Below, piece after piece: positions 1 through 15,424 of a DNA stretch of 64,000 nt. How positions within the stretch are numbered: the first letter of the stretch is position 1; each line of letters begins with the position of its first letter. The stretch is from Macrostomum hystrix (lineage: Eukaryota > Platyhelminthes > Macrostomidae). The notes beneath the pieces were generated by a model that made no database searches, was not told the origin of the DNA, and saw only the letters and a list, made by a program, of their open reading frames with translations. The position numbers were made by a program, and so were the translations under genes. The stretch covers positions 20,577,501 through 20,641,500 of the forward strand of contig CATNEN010000039.1 of assembly GCA_950097015.1 (NCBI GenBank), read 5' to 3'.

Positions 1-8
1 TTTTAGCA

Positions 9-1008
9 CAGCTCGGCAATTTCCATTTGCCCTGGCAAATCAGGCCTCTAGTTGGCAACGTATGCCGAGCGAGCTGGCCAGATGCGGCCGATAAAGCTGC
101 TAATTCTGACTCACTGCCCTAAAACCCTTTCTCCAGTCTTATTTCTTGTGTCTCATCTCCCCCGTGTCTTATCTCTCCCGTTTCTCATCTCTCCCGTGTC
201 TCATCTCTCCCGTCTCTCATCTCTCCCTTGTCTCATCTCTTCCCTGTTTCATCTCTCCCGTGTCTTATCTCTCCCGTGTCTCATCTCTCCCGTGTCTCAT
301 CTCTCCCGTGTCTTATCTCTCCCGTGTCTTATCTCTCCCGTGTCTTATCTCTCCCGTGTCTCATCTCTCCCGTGTCTCATCTCTCCCGTGTCTTATCTCT
401 CCCGTGTCTCATCTCTCCCGTGTCTTATCTCTCCCGTGTCTCATCTCTCCCGTGTCTTATCTCTCCCGTCTCTCATCTCTCCCGTGTCTTATCTCTCCCG
501 TGTCTTATCTCTCCCGTGTCTTATCTCTCCCGTGTCTCATCTCCCCCATTTCTCATATCCTCCCTATATCATCTCTTCTCTATCTCATATCCTACCTGTC
601 TCAACTCTCCTCTGACTCCTCTACTAAATGTGGCAGACAGTTTTTGAAGGTCGCCCACGCTGTCTAATCTCCAACCAGGTGCGGCTCTGGATCACCGGCG
701 CGCCCGCTGTCAACTTCACCGACGTAGACGCCGGCCTCAGCAATGAGGTGATAGTGCGCCGGCTGTCCAGCGAGACTCGCTACGATCTTCGAGTCTACGC
801 CTATTCCTCCGGCGGCATCGGCACCTACAGCAGCCCGATGATCCAGTTCATGCTAATCCCCAAGGACCGCTGCGTGCCGGGCGCTTCCTGGGAGGCCCCG
901 GATGTTCGCTACGTATTCATCTGCTCCGGCTGCGGCCTGCGGGCCTCCATCTGGTCCCTGGCACTGGCTGCCGGCCTGGCTCGACTTATCTGTGCAGCCG
1001 CTCCCTAA
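9..1008 (+). CDS. C-terminal exons of a fibronectin-III, GPI-tailed adhesion protein (contactin-like), partial
   Basis: Two exons are visible. The first ends at 59 before a GTATGC donor, and the last runs 679-1008 after a CCAACCAG acceptor; both sides of the junction are phase 0. The final exon encodes the second half of a fibronectin type III domain, with the typical L-x-x-x-T-x-Y-x-x-R-V-x-A-Y core (LSSETRYDLRVYAYSSGG) at about 765-825. A short linker follows, then a small-residue stretch and a hydrophobic C-terminus (SIWSLALAAGLA) ending at TAA, the layout of a GPI-attachment signal. Contactins and related IgCAMs end in FN3 repeats plus a GPI tail and act in cell adhesion at the outer membrane face. 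The upstream part lies outside the window, so the family call is inferred from one domain and the tail. The first exon's left boundary near 12 is uncertain. An ATTAAA signal lies at 1111. Confidence 0.55.
130..600. repeat. 16-bp pyrimidine-rich minisatellite in an intron
   Basis: About 28 tandem copies of a 16-bp unit (TCTCATCTCTCCCGTG and variants) fill the intron between the two exons of the contactin-like gene. The + strand is almost purely pyrimidine plus a few G and A. Three overlapping open frames here are only a by-product of the repeat. A closely related 16-bp array is at 19.33-19.81 kb. Confidence 0.9.
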
Positions 1009-2417
1009 TGAACAATGAATTTATTTAATAACCGATTTACTGTTTTTCCGTGTTTTAGGAATTCTACTTTGTATGTTAATAGTGGTTTTTTAAATTACAC
1101 TAGTAAAAATATTAAAGATTCCAAATGCTGTGTACAGCTGTTCAGTCCGTGGACTAGGGAGACCGCACTAGGGGCAAATTAATTATCTTCCTGGGATTCG
1201 AACTCCGAACCTTATTAGATAAAAGTATCAACAATTGTAAGATCGGTTTAATAATATTTATTAGTATTAAAATCATTGCCGGCTATCAATCCTTATCGCC
1301 TATGTGAATGCGTGTTTTTTTACTAACATTCCTTACTCTTGTTTGTGCCATTGTGTCATTTGGTTGGTTCTATGCTTGTTTGTATGTTTTCTATTTACAA
1401 CCAGACTACATTCCGTTAATGTTAAATCTATAGGTTTTTACTTTGTGCATGTTCCATTTCCAATACTTGCTGTTCTCTGTAAGTATATTTTCATTAGTCC
1501 AGGTTTTTTTTAAGACAGGCCTTAAAAAGTCCCTTTCCGCTCTTCTTTATTATAGACTTTATTACCGATTCCCAAATTTTTTCTGATGATGTCTTCGAAG
1601 TTGAGCTGCTCTGTTCAGAGTGACTTTCTTTCAATTTATGGAAACCATATATATATATATATATAATCAACATACGTAAATGCATCTCGGACCATCTAAG
1701 TTGCTGCCGAAATTTTTGCACGATCCTTACTACGTATTACGTAAGCATTCGTTTTCTATTAACTTGTTATGTAATTAATTCCAAAACACGTGTACCCATG
1801 CCACTGAGTAAATTATATAAAAATTATTAACTAAAGGATTCGCCCTTTGTGGCGCATCCATGATTTAACGTAGAATATATTCGGTCGTCGCATTAATGCT
1901 TTCAATAATTATTTACGTGTGTACTGAAATAAATAAAAAGTAATTTTATTAAAAAAACCGCAACTGTAACTCATGCTATAACATAAACATACGCGGGCTA
2001 TGTTTATGTTATTTTTAGGTTTCTAGCTGGATTAAAAAATAGTTGCTAACGTCACAAAGAATGACACGAAAATGTAAGGATGAGCTATTTATTAGCATTG
2101 CCTTACGACGGCCGTTGAAAGCAAGAAATGCAAGACCATGCGACAAACTATAAACGTGTTGTCTCGTTCTTCTTTCATTTAAGTAAAATTTGTATCGAGG
2201 AAGATCGATCAAGGAAATATCTTCAGAATGTTAGATGTGCATGGCGGTGACTTATGTGGTTTTAAATCTGTAAATGTAGTTTTTCGTCGGCATCTGAATT
2301 GTCTAGCGATTTTTCTATATTTACTTAATATACGGTTATTTACGCATTTGGATGGAATAGTGATTGTGATATCAGCTACGGTAGCTAAAACGATCAAGTT
2401 ACAATCGGTTCATCTCT
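1009..2417. other. AT-rich intergenic DNA with a perfect hairpin
   Basis: No exon was recognised. The stretch holds a SINE fragment (1126-1212), an (AT)n run near 1650-1664, an AATAAA near 1930 and a perfect inverted repeat: 13-bp arms at 1979-1991 and 1999-2011 (TAACATAAACATA) around a 7-nt GC-rich loop. Short open frames here have AT-driven composition and no recognisable domain. Confidence 0.6.
1126..1212 (-). mobile_element. Degenerate SINE fragment (family B)
   Basis: The segment starting TACAGCTGTTCAGTCC matches, in reverse complement, the 3' half of the SINE-B copies at 44.4 and 57.8 kb (the block around GTCCATGGACTGAACAGC). The antisense box-B-like GATTCGAACTCC follows about 60 bp later. 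Much of the usual body between the two blocks is missing, so this is an old, internally deleted copy. Confidence 0.5.
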
Positions 2418-4356
2418 ATTCTGCGTCTGCGTCTGCCAAGAGCGGCACACCACCAAAGCGGCGAGCGCAACTGTCGGGGTCGACTCCGAGGACGTGAACG
2501 TCGAGCCACAGGCCAAAGCCCCGCACTGCTGGTTGGCGCGGATCTTCCGGGTGGCGCCGGGGACGTGAGGCCCAAAAAGCGCACAAGAGCTCAGGGTTGC
2601 GACGTGGAACAGTATAGGACTCTGCGAGCGAGATGGAGACAACACCTGCTAGCATGCACAGCTCGCTAACGACCTCAAATTAGATATAATATTGCTGCAC
2701 GAGCTTTCCATCACAGCCGAGCCGGGGCTTCATCAAGAGCATCTTGGCGGCAGCTGGCTCCTACAATACACCTCAGCGGATTCAAAAGGCCGAGGAGGAG
2801 TCGGCGCTCTGATCAGCCCCCGGCTACAGCGATGCACACAATGCGAGAGTCTATCACCGCGACTGCTGCGAGTTGACCTGCGTAGGCGCAACGTGCGTCT
2901 GTTCTGCGCCTATGCCCCCACGGCTGCGCATCCGACGGAGCATCGGCAATTCATGGAGCTCCTGTCGGCGCAGCTGGAGGCGGTGGCTCAGCGCGACTCG
3001 GTGCTGGTGCTCGGAGACTTTAACGCTGTAATGCGACAGTCCGAGCGTTTCCGTTTCGTCACACCGCGCGAGTACTACAACACCGACGCACTGGTTGACT
3101 TTGCAGAACGACACGACCTAGTATCGGCAAACACGTTGTTTCGGAAGCCGCTGCAGAGACGCAACTTTTGTTGGCTGCAAGCGTTCACGCCGTAATGCGT
3201 GCGGAAAATTCGCTAAGAGAAGATTCGTCCAGCTGGACCACGTGCTGCTTCGCTGGCGAGAGAGGTGCCGTGTGACTAACTGCGACACGGTGGCTCCGCT
3301 TGCTGTGCGGTCGGATCACAAGCTGCTGTATACTGCGACCTGCGCCTAAAAGATCCGCTTTATCGACCACCGAGACGAAAACCGAAACGCTATTTCCGTG
3401 CCCTGCGCAATCCATCCGTGAGGGGCCCCTTCTGCCAGGCCTTCACTGAGGCGCTAGAAGGGAGACCGGATGCAGCCGCCACAGCCGAATACTCGGACAT
3501 CAGCACCGCCGTCCATGTCGCCGCCACTAAAACACTGCCGCTTGTACAGCCAGCACAAAGCGGTAAGCCTGTGTGGCAGGATGACGAGTTGCTGCGGCAG
3601 GCTCGGCTGAGAGTTGAAAGACTGCGAAAGAGCGGACAGCCGACCGAAGACGCAGAGAAGGCCCTAGCGGAGACCTAATTCAAGTTGCGGCAGTGCGCCG
3701 CAGTGGAGGCTGCCTCGCTGCACGACATTCACCTACCTCGGCGGTCTGGTGCCAAGCGTGCAGGACGACATCGCTCGGCGCAGGGCGCTCGCCTGGGGGG
3801 CGTTTCGCTCCCTGCGAACTGTACTGCAGTGTCCCGCGCTGCCAGACCGGCTGAGGGGGCGTCTGTACCAGGTCGTCATCGAAACTGTGCTCCTGTACAA
3901 CGCCCACACGTGGACCCTGACCAGCTCACAAGAGCGGCAGCTGGATGCCGCGCACGCTGCACTTCTGCGCGCTGCCTTCGGAGTCCACTTCTCGCCGAAC
4001 TCCACGACCAACATCAGCAACGACGAGCTGTACCACCAGGCCCAGCTCTGCCGGCCAAGCCAGCTACTCCGCACACGGCGCTTGCAGCTGGCTGGCCACG
4101 TTATCCGTGCAGAGCAGCGCTGTCCAGAGCCCCTCCAAGATGTGCTGCTGCTTTCCCTGCAAAACCACGGCGGCGCGGCCAGGCGAGGACACAACGTTTC
4201 GTCGACCTGCTGCTGACTGATGCCGGCATCTCCGATCCGACCCTCGCGGACTGATCCTCCTGCGCAGTTCTGCGCTCGCGCGCGCTTTTTGACAGCTTCC
4301 CACTCTTTGGCCTCAACCAGGGTTGCTGTAGTTTGTTGTTGTTGTTGTTGTTGTTG
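2418..4356 (+). mobile_element. Truncated non-LTR retrotransposon (LINE), reverse transcriptase missing
   Basis: An apurinic/apyrimidinic-type endonuclease starts with an ATWN motif at 2599-2610, has an in-frame stop soon after (near 2632), and continues through 2692-3195 with the GDFN motif at 3013-3024. A frameshifted linker follows (3418-3678). The sequence then jumps to the region C-terminal of a reverse transcriptase: TYLGG at 3731, LLYNAHTWTLT near 3890, and AGHVIRA near 4095. The catalytic reverse-transcriptase core is absent, so the copy is dead and internally deleted. It ends in a (TTG)n tail at about 4331-4356, as many LINE families do. The 5' boundary is approximate. The clade is not resolved. 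Confidence 0.8.
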
Positions 4357-5151
4357 CGTCTGCGTGATTCACGAAAAAATTCATTGCATTTTGATCGCTT
4401 ATTTCAAATGATGACGCAAACTACTTTATAAAATAATAACATTTTTACTTTATCGAGCTGCTTTTCAATTCATGTGGACTCGCATAAATATAACTCGAAC
4501 TTAAATTTCACTTAGACTCCAGCCGCACGTGTTAGTAGGCCGCCAATCACTCTAGAGTGTATTTAAATACAAGCTGAGCCAATCAGCGTTCGCGATGGCG
4601 CGCATTTTTTGAGTAACATACATTAAAACAAATACGAATACAGTAAGGTAAAGCAGACGCCATGATGACGCCAAGTACAGTAATAATGCAATAGAGGACT
4701 AATAAAAAATGACGTCGCGAATTTCAGTGTAAATATGTTAAGTTACAGTAAATGCGCACATTCAAATGTGGCAAGAAAGTCGCACTACAAAAATTATTAT
4801 AGCCACGATTGTTGTAGCTGTTAGATATGTACCTTTTCTAAAATGAGAAGAAACGGGAATATATTCTGTTCTACTGTACTGTGTAATTGCAAATTTATAA
4901 TTTTCTATATAAATTCACATTCATCTTGCCCGCAAAATAAGTTTGCCGCTACTGAACTAGACCTACACCTACGGCTAACACACAACTTGGACAGACAAAT
5001 CTTCCGTTAATATGTGGCCTAAAGTTAATAATAATATCATATCAATAGGGCCTACTTCATCTAGCTAGTCCTACCTACAGACAGTCCTACATACTGCACT
5101 GGCCTACCTTTATCTATTTTGATTGGGAATGATAGAATGTATATTGTATAG
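4357..5151. other. Intergenic DNA, no gene seen
   Basis: AT-rich, with no exon-like coding stretch and no array. From about 4.97 kb the motif GGCCTA or its complement becomes frequent and remains so to about 7.1 kb. Confidence 0.5.
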
Positions 5152-5310
5152 AGGGTACCGATCACTTTGACGACAAGTCACTTCGGCGACAAGTCATTTC
5201 GGCGATGTTCAAAGTGATCAAAACTTGTCGCTGAAGTCAATTCCCCAAAATGACTTGTTGCCAAAATGACTATCGCTGAAGTGATTTGTCGCCTAAGTGA
5301 TTGTAACCCT
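5152..5310. mobile_element. 159-bp palindromic MITE with 7-bp target duplication
   Basis: The ends are inverted: AGGGTACCGATCACTT on the left, and on the right the reverse complement AGGGTTACAATCACTT. Inside, variants of a GACAAGTCA/TTCGGCGA motif are repeated in both orientations, so the whole element can fold back. It is flanked by the direct repeat TGTATAG at 5145-5151 and 5311-5317 (possibly 8 bp, because one border T is ambiguous). A 7-8 bp duplication and short inverted ends suit a hAT-type non-autonomous element, but no transposase is present. Confidence 0.75.
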
Positions 5311-7152
5311 TGTATAGATAGAAAATAATTTCGTGTAGGCCTAGCTTTAGATCTTAGGGCCTAGTTAATTTTATTAGCTTGGTCTAGGGCTAGGCCTATT
5401 TGCTGCAATAAAAACTAGGGCCTAGCTGTTTTAAATTATATCTAGTCTAGGCTTATATTCCTAATACCTGGCCTAATTAGCCCTACCTACCATCCTAGTG
5501 GACCTATGCTAATGCTAAAGCCTTAGCTGACCCAGTTACACAGACAAAATATTTATTAAATTAGGCCTAACTGTAATGTCATAGGCCCTATGCCTAGCAG
5601 CATGTATCAATGCATGCTACTGCTAAGAACACTGTAAGAACACTCTAAGAACTGCAATACTTACTGATAGGTCTATACTACAGTGCTCCTTGACTACTTT
5701 TTCTGGCATAGTTCTACTTTACTTCGTTATATTATTTCATAATTCTACTTTACTTCATTATATTAATTTCATGTATTTTCTTAATCTTACCACAACCCTT
5801 TCAGCCATTATCCTATCCCAAAACCAAATGGGAATTGAAAGTTGATGGTTGACACAAATAAGATTCAGGAGTAGACCATTTTTTAGAAAAGGATTGGGAA
5901 TATATTAGTCAGAAATGAGATATTCTAAGTCTGCTGAAGCGCAACACATCAATGAACCTGAAATTGATAGAAAGACGGGGTAAAAAAATTTAACGAAAGG
6001 CAGAATAATAGGCCTATAACAAAGTAAACTAGAACTGCCATTTTTCTATCTAGCTAGGTCTGGATGCCATGTATTTTGGTATCAGTGCATTTCCATTGGC
6101 CTACTAAGCATTTTGGTACCAGTTAGGCCTAGTGCTTTTTGGTATAGCTCTGGGATTAGGTACTGCTTTTTAGTACCTTTAGCATTTCTGTGGTTGGCTA
6201 ACTAGTTGCTAGTCTTATTCCATGCATGACATGGTGCTATCTTGGTACATGTGGGTTGACTAAAACCACCACAGAGCAGACACCAAGACTCACAGTTCTG
6301 ACTGGTTCCAAGTATAAGAAACTGAGGCAACATATTTTCTCTTTTAGTAAACATTTGTCCTTTGGGCAATGACTATTGGCTAGGGGCCTATGATTCGATG
6401 TTCTAGAGTAGCCTACAGAGAAATAGGGCTCACACACTATAGCCAATTCACAACACAAAAATGTTTCTTGCCTTAATAGGAAGTATCATAAAACAAAAGT
6501 CAGGGGTATGCCAGCATATAGCTCCAAGCAAATACTCCCTTGTTTTGCTCCACCATCAATGCCCCTAATGAAAATCTATACGTATTAAGTCTGAGGCTTG
6601 AAAATTTAAGGCTAGTACATTTTTTTCATTAGCATTCACCTTTGTATAATCCCTACCCTTATTTCTAACATTTAAGTAATTATATAACCTTTCAGTTTTA
6701 CAATCCCCAATATACATTTTTGTCTTCTAACTGGAGACTGAGTGGATCATTTAACAAAAAAGTAAATATATAGCCCCACTTCTTTGTTTTTTCATCTAGT
6801 GTAGTTTTTGTTCTTAATGTTCTAGCTTTCAGCTGGTATGTTAAAGAATTGAGTTGATGATAGTTTAAATTACACTTGGTGACCTAGAACAACAATTCTG
6901 GATCTACATGTTTTTGTTCATTCCAATTCGGATTGCATAAAAAACAATCATAAAATGAAGCAATGGCCTATTTCATGTTATATGTATATGCTATTAAGAT
7001 ATAAGATATTAATTATATTTATATAAATAAAGAATTAAGAAATTTTGAAACAACTGAATGATTTTTTTTATATGAAAGTCATTAGGCCTATCAAACCATC
7101 ACTTGTCCTAGACCCCTAGCATAGCATAGTTTTCTATAGTAGGTCTAGCCTA
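5311..7152. other. Intergenic DNA rich in AGGCCTA-type motifs
   Basis: No exon was recognised. The palindrome-like heptamer AGGCCTA and shortened forms (GGCCTA, TAGGCC) recur many times between about 4.97 and 7.1 kb and are rare elsewhere in the window. The open frame on the minus strand at 6.24-6.46 kb has no recognisable domain. Confidence 0.5.
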
Positions 7153-7418
7153 TACATGCGCAACACCCAGCCGAACCGGCCGGGTGAAACGAGGGCCAAG
7201 CAAGGTAAGTCGCAAAAACCAATCGACCAAGAGCAAAAAAACAAAGGGGGGACCAAGGGACAAAAAAGAAGGCGTGAAGAAAAGGAAAAATAGGAGAGAA
7301 AAAGAGAGCAAATGAGAGCAAACTAAGTTGTAAATAGAGCAATGAAATGAACTAAGTCGCAAATGAGAGCAAAAACTAAGTTGCATGGCCGGCTAAGATT
7401 TGGGAGGTTGCGCATGTA
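7153..7418. mobile_element. Possible 266-bp inverted-repeat element
   Basis: TACATGCGCAAC at 7153-7164 is repeated inverted as GTTGCGCATGTA at 7407-7418. A shorter inverted pair (CCGGCC / GGCCGG) lies just inside. The interior is purine-rich on the + strand and carries no recognisable coding domain. A TA dinucleotide flanks the left side, but a target duplication is not clear. It looks like a MITE. Confidence 0.4.
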
Positions 7419-7708
7419 TGGTCTAGCCCCTACATCTTATATTCTAATTCATTTGAGATTAGGGCTTAGGCCCATAGCTTTATGTACCAAAGTAAATGTA
7501 AAGGCCATGTATCTAAACATTAAGTTTTAAATTATAGCTAAATGAATTTCATTTGCTCTTAAGTTTTTGCAAGTGTAAACATAATTGTCAATTCCAAGCA
7601 TGCAGTTCTAAAATAGGTACATGGCTTGAACAAGCTATGCCAGCTCTTATGAAAGAATATTTAAATACCATAAATATAAGTTTGTTAATCTCCACCTTTA
7701 CAGACATT

Positions 7709-12157
<4,449 letters not shown>

Positions 12158-12179
12158 TTCGCTTCTTAACTGTCAATTA

Positions 12180-12495
12180 AAAATCAATGGAAAATCGATT
12201 ACAATCGATGGGAAAGATATAACAATCGATGGGAAAGATATAACAATCGATGGGAAAGATATAACAATCGATGGGAAATCGATAACAATCGATGGGAAAT
12301 CGATAACAATCGATGGGAAAGATATAACAATCGATGGGAAAGATATAACAATCGATGGGAAAGATATAACAATTGATGGGAAATCGATAACAATCGATGG
12401 GAAATCGATTACAATCGATGGGAAATCGATTACAATCGATGGGAAATCGATTACAATCGATGGGAAATCGATTACAATCGATGGGAAATCGATTT
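12180..12495. repeat. 21-bp minisatellite just after the RNF121 stop codon, rich in ATCGAT
   Basis: About 15 copies of a 21-bp unit start 23 bp after the TAG, so they probably lie in the 3' UTR (the first AATAAA is at 12830). Units alternate between AAAGATATAACAATCGAT and AAATCGATAACAATCGAT forms, giving one or two ATCGAT palindromes per unit. Confidence 0.95.
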
Positions 12496-13110
12496 TAAAA
12501 TTGTATTTTTTTTTATAGCGACAGATGCAAAATGTTTGCTTTTAGCAATATAAAATAGTTTCAAATGCAGTGATGTAATACTTTTATAGTCCCGAAAAAA
12601 ATAACTAGTAGAATAACTGCGTTCCATTGTTAATTCACTTACATGCCTCTGTACTCCATTTTATCTAAATATTTTTATTGGTTTGCTTTCTATCTTTAAA
12701 TTGTTTTTTATCCACTGTAGGGATTTTTGGGAAAGAGGAGTTGTGACCCACTGTCATGGAGTTTTCATGTAATCAGCAGCAAGAAATCAAAATGATTAGT
12801 TACTATTAAGTATATCATATTATTAGTTTAATAAAGCGTTTCCATTATTTCTATGCTATTCTATATATGCATTACGGAACTAAATGCTCAGAAGTCGGTT
12901 AGAAAGTACATTGTTATCGTTTGGTCCGAGTCATTTTTTAGTGTCTTCTGTGTTTTGACTATTGTTATTAGTAACTTAATGTGACTAAGCCATGCTATAA
13001 TGCTGTTAATGCATTAGTATGCATTTTTTACTTGTGTACCCTTACTGCACTAGGTAATGTCTTGAATTGGTTTGTATTTTTTTATTTACTAACTAGTTAA
13101 AAAAACAAAA
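12496..13110. other. RNF121 3' flank
   Basis: AT-rich, with no exon. AATAAA at 12830-12835 is the likely polyadenylation signal of RNF121. Confidence 0.6.
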
Positions 13111-13111
13111 A

Positions 13112-13850
13112 GTTAGTCTGTTACCCCTGAATGACAGGTAGGTAGTGTCTGTACTCCTGAATGACAGGTAGGTAGTGTCTGTACTCCTGAATGACAGGTA
13201 GGTAGTGTCTGTACTCCTGAATGACAGGTAGGTAGTGTCTGTACCCTCTGAATGACAGGTAGGTAGTGTCTGTACTCCTGAATGACAGGTAGGTAGTGTC
13301 TGTACCCTCTGAATGACAGGTAGATAGCGTCTGTACCCTCTGAATGACAGGTAGGTAGTGTCTACCGTCTGAATGACAGGTAGGTAGTGTCTACTCCTGA
13401 ATGACAGGTAGGTAGTGTCTGTACCCTCTGAATGACAGGTAGGTAGTGTCTACCGTCTGAATGACAGGTAGGTAGTGTCTGTACCCTCTGAATGACAGGT
13501 AGGTAGTGTCTGTACCGTCTGAATGACAGGTAGGTAGCGTCTGTACCGTCTGAATGACAGGTAGGTAGTGTCTGTACTCCTGAATGACAGGTAGGTAGTG
13601 TCTGTACCCTCTGAATGACAGGTAGGTAGTGTCTGTACCCCCTGAATGACAGGTAGGTAGTGCCTGTACCCCTGAATGACAGGTAGGTAGTGTCTGTACT
13701 CCTGAATGACAGGTAGGTAGTGTCTGTACTCCTGAATGACAGGTAGGTAGTGTCTGTACCCCTGAATGACAGGTAGGTAGTGTCTGTACCCCTGAATGAC
13801 AGGTGGGTAGTGTCCGTACCCCTGAATGACAGGTAGGTAGTGTCCGTACT
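13112..13850. repeat. ~29-30 bp intergenic minisatellite
   Basis: About 25 copies of a unit with the invariant core TGAATGACAGGTAGGTAGTG and a variable linker (TCTGTACTCC, TCTGTACCCTC, TCTACCGTC). The unit length varies by a few bases through the linker. Confidence 0.95.
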
Positions 13851-14310
13851 CGAACTTCAGTTTACTTATCGTGGAGCTCAGTTAACGCTACTTAACTTTC
13901 TTCGATTCGCTAATCTCAGTCTGTCTGTTTGAGAAATAGGTCTTATCTACAGGCCTAGTGGTCTCTATATTTCTTGTCTCTATATTAAGTTGCGAATTAT
14001 ATGTTGCCTGTTAATTAGAACAATAGAGTTCTTCTTGAGTCAGAATTACTTATTATTACAAAATAGTTCACCTCTTTAATTTGCTTAATTGTTGCCATGT
14101 GACAAGAACAAGCGTAATAAAAAAAATGATCAATTAAACAAATAATATATCTTAATGCGATTGCTTAGTTCGTTCATTTTTACGTTTGTAAATTAGTAAA
14201 ATTGTAGTAAATTGAATAGTTTCATATTTAGGCTCCCAGAATAAATAGATTTTACTTAGACACCAAAACAAAACAGGCTCGATTCACAAAAACCCACTCA
14301 TTGACACAGC
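13851..14310. other. Intergenic AT-rich DNA
   Basis: No gene or array was recognised. A purine-poor AT-rich spacer lies between two minisatellites. Confidence 0.5.
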
Positions 14311-14510
14311 ATATCATTTACACCTGACCCACTTCACACCTGACCCACTTCACACCTGACCCACTTCACACCTGACCCACTTCACACCTGACCCACTTCA
14401 CACCTGACCCACTTCACACCTGACCCACTTCACACCTGACCCATTTCACACCTGACCCATTTCACACCTGACCCACTTCACACCTGACCCACCGTAACCT
14501 GACTCACTGT
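14310..14510. repeat. 16-bp minisatellite upstream of UBE2K
   Basis: About 11 copies of CACACCTGACCCACTT. It shares CACACCTGACCCACT with the adjacent 23-bp array and probably has a common origin with it. Confidence 0.9.
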
Positions 14511-14579
14511 CAGCGTTTCCAATCCTTCCTGCGCGGAAGTGCGGAATCTGCGCGGAACTTTTTTTATTCATTGGTGAAA

Positions 14580-15372
14580 ACACTGCTCACTGTATCCTTC
14601 ACATCTGGCTCACTGTATTCTTCACATCTGATCCACTGTATCCTTCACACCTGATCCACTGTATCCTTCACACCTGACCTACTGTATCCTTCACACCTGA
14701 CTCCGATATCTTTCAAACCTGACCCACCGTATCCTTCACACCTGACCCACTGTATCCTTCACACCTGACTCCGATATCCTTCACACCTGACCCACTGTAT
14801 CCTTCAAACCTGACCCCCATATCCTTCACACCTGATCCACTGTATCCTTCACACCTGACTCCGATATCCTTCACACCTGACCCACTGTATCCTCCACACC
14901 TGACTCCGATATCCTTCACACCTGACCCACTGTATCCTTCACACCTGACCCACTGTATCCTTCACACCTGACCCACTGTATCCTTCAAACCTGACCCACT
15001 GTATCCTTCACACCTGACCCACTGTATCCTTCACACCTGACCCACTGTATCCTTCACACCTGACCCACTGTATCCTTCACACCTGACCCACTGTATCCTT
15101 CACACCTGACCCACTGTATCCTTCACACCTGACTCCCATATCCTTCACACCTGATCCACTGTATCCTTCACACCTGATCCACTGTATCCTTCACACCTGA
15201 CACCCATATCCTTCACACCTGATCCACTGTATCCTTCACACCTGACACCCATATCCTTCACACCTGATCCACTGTATCCTTCACACCTGATCCACTGTAT
15301 CCTTCACACCTGACTCACTGTATCCTTCACACCTGATCCACCGTATCCTTCATACCTGACAACGTTATCCTT
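14580..15372. repeat. 23-bp minisatellite ending at the UBE2K 5' end
   Basis: About 33 copies of a 23-bp unit (CACACCTGACCCACTGTATC then CTT), with shorter variants lacking CCACTG. The array ends 6 bp before a TTCCTCAG acceptor at 15378, so it is probably inside a 5'-UTR intron of the UBE2K gene. Confidence 0.9.
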
Positions 15373-15424
15373 CCTCAGCAAGCAAGCCACCCGGCTGCAG
15401 CAACAGCGGGCTCAAAGCAAAAAA

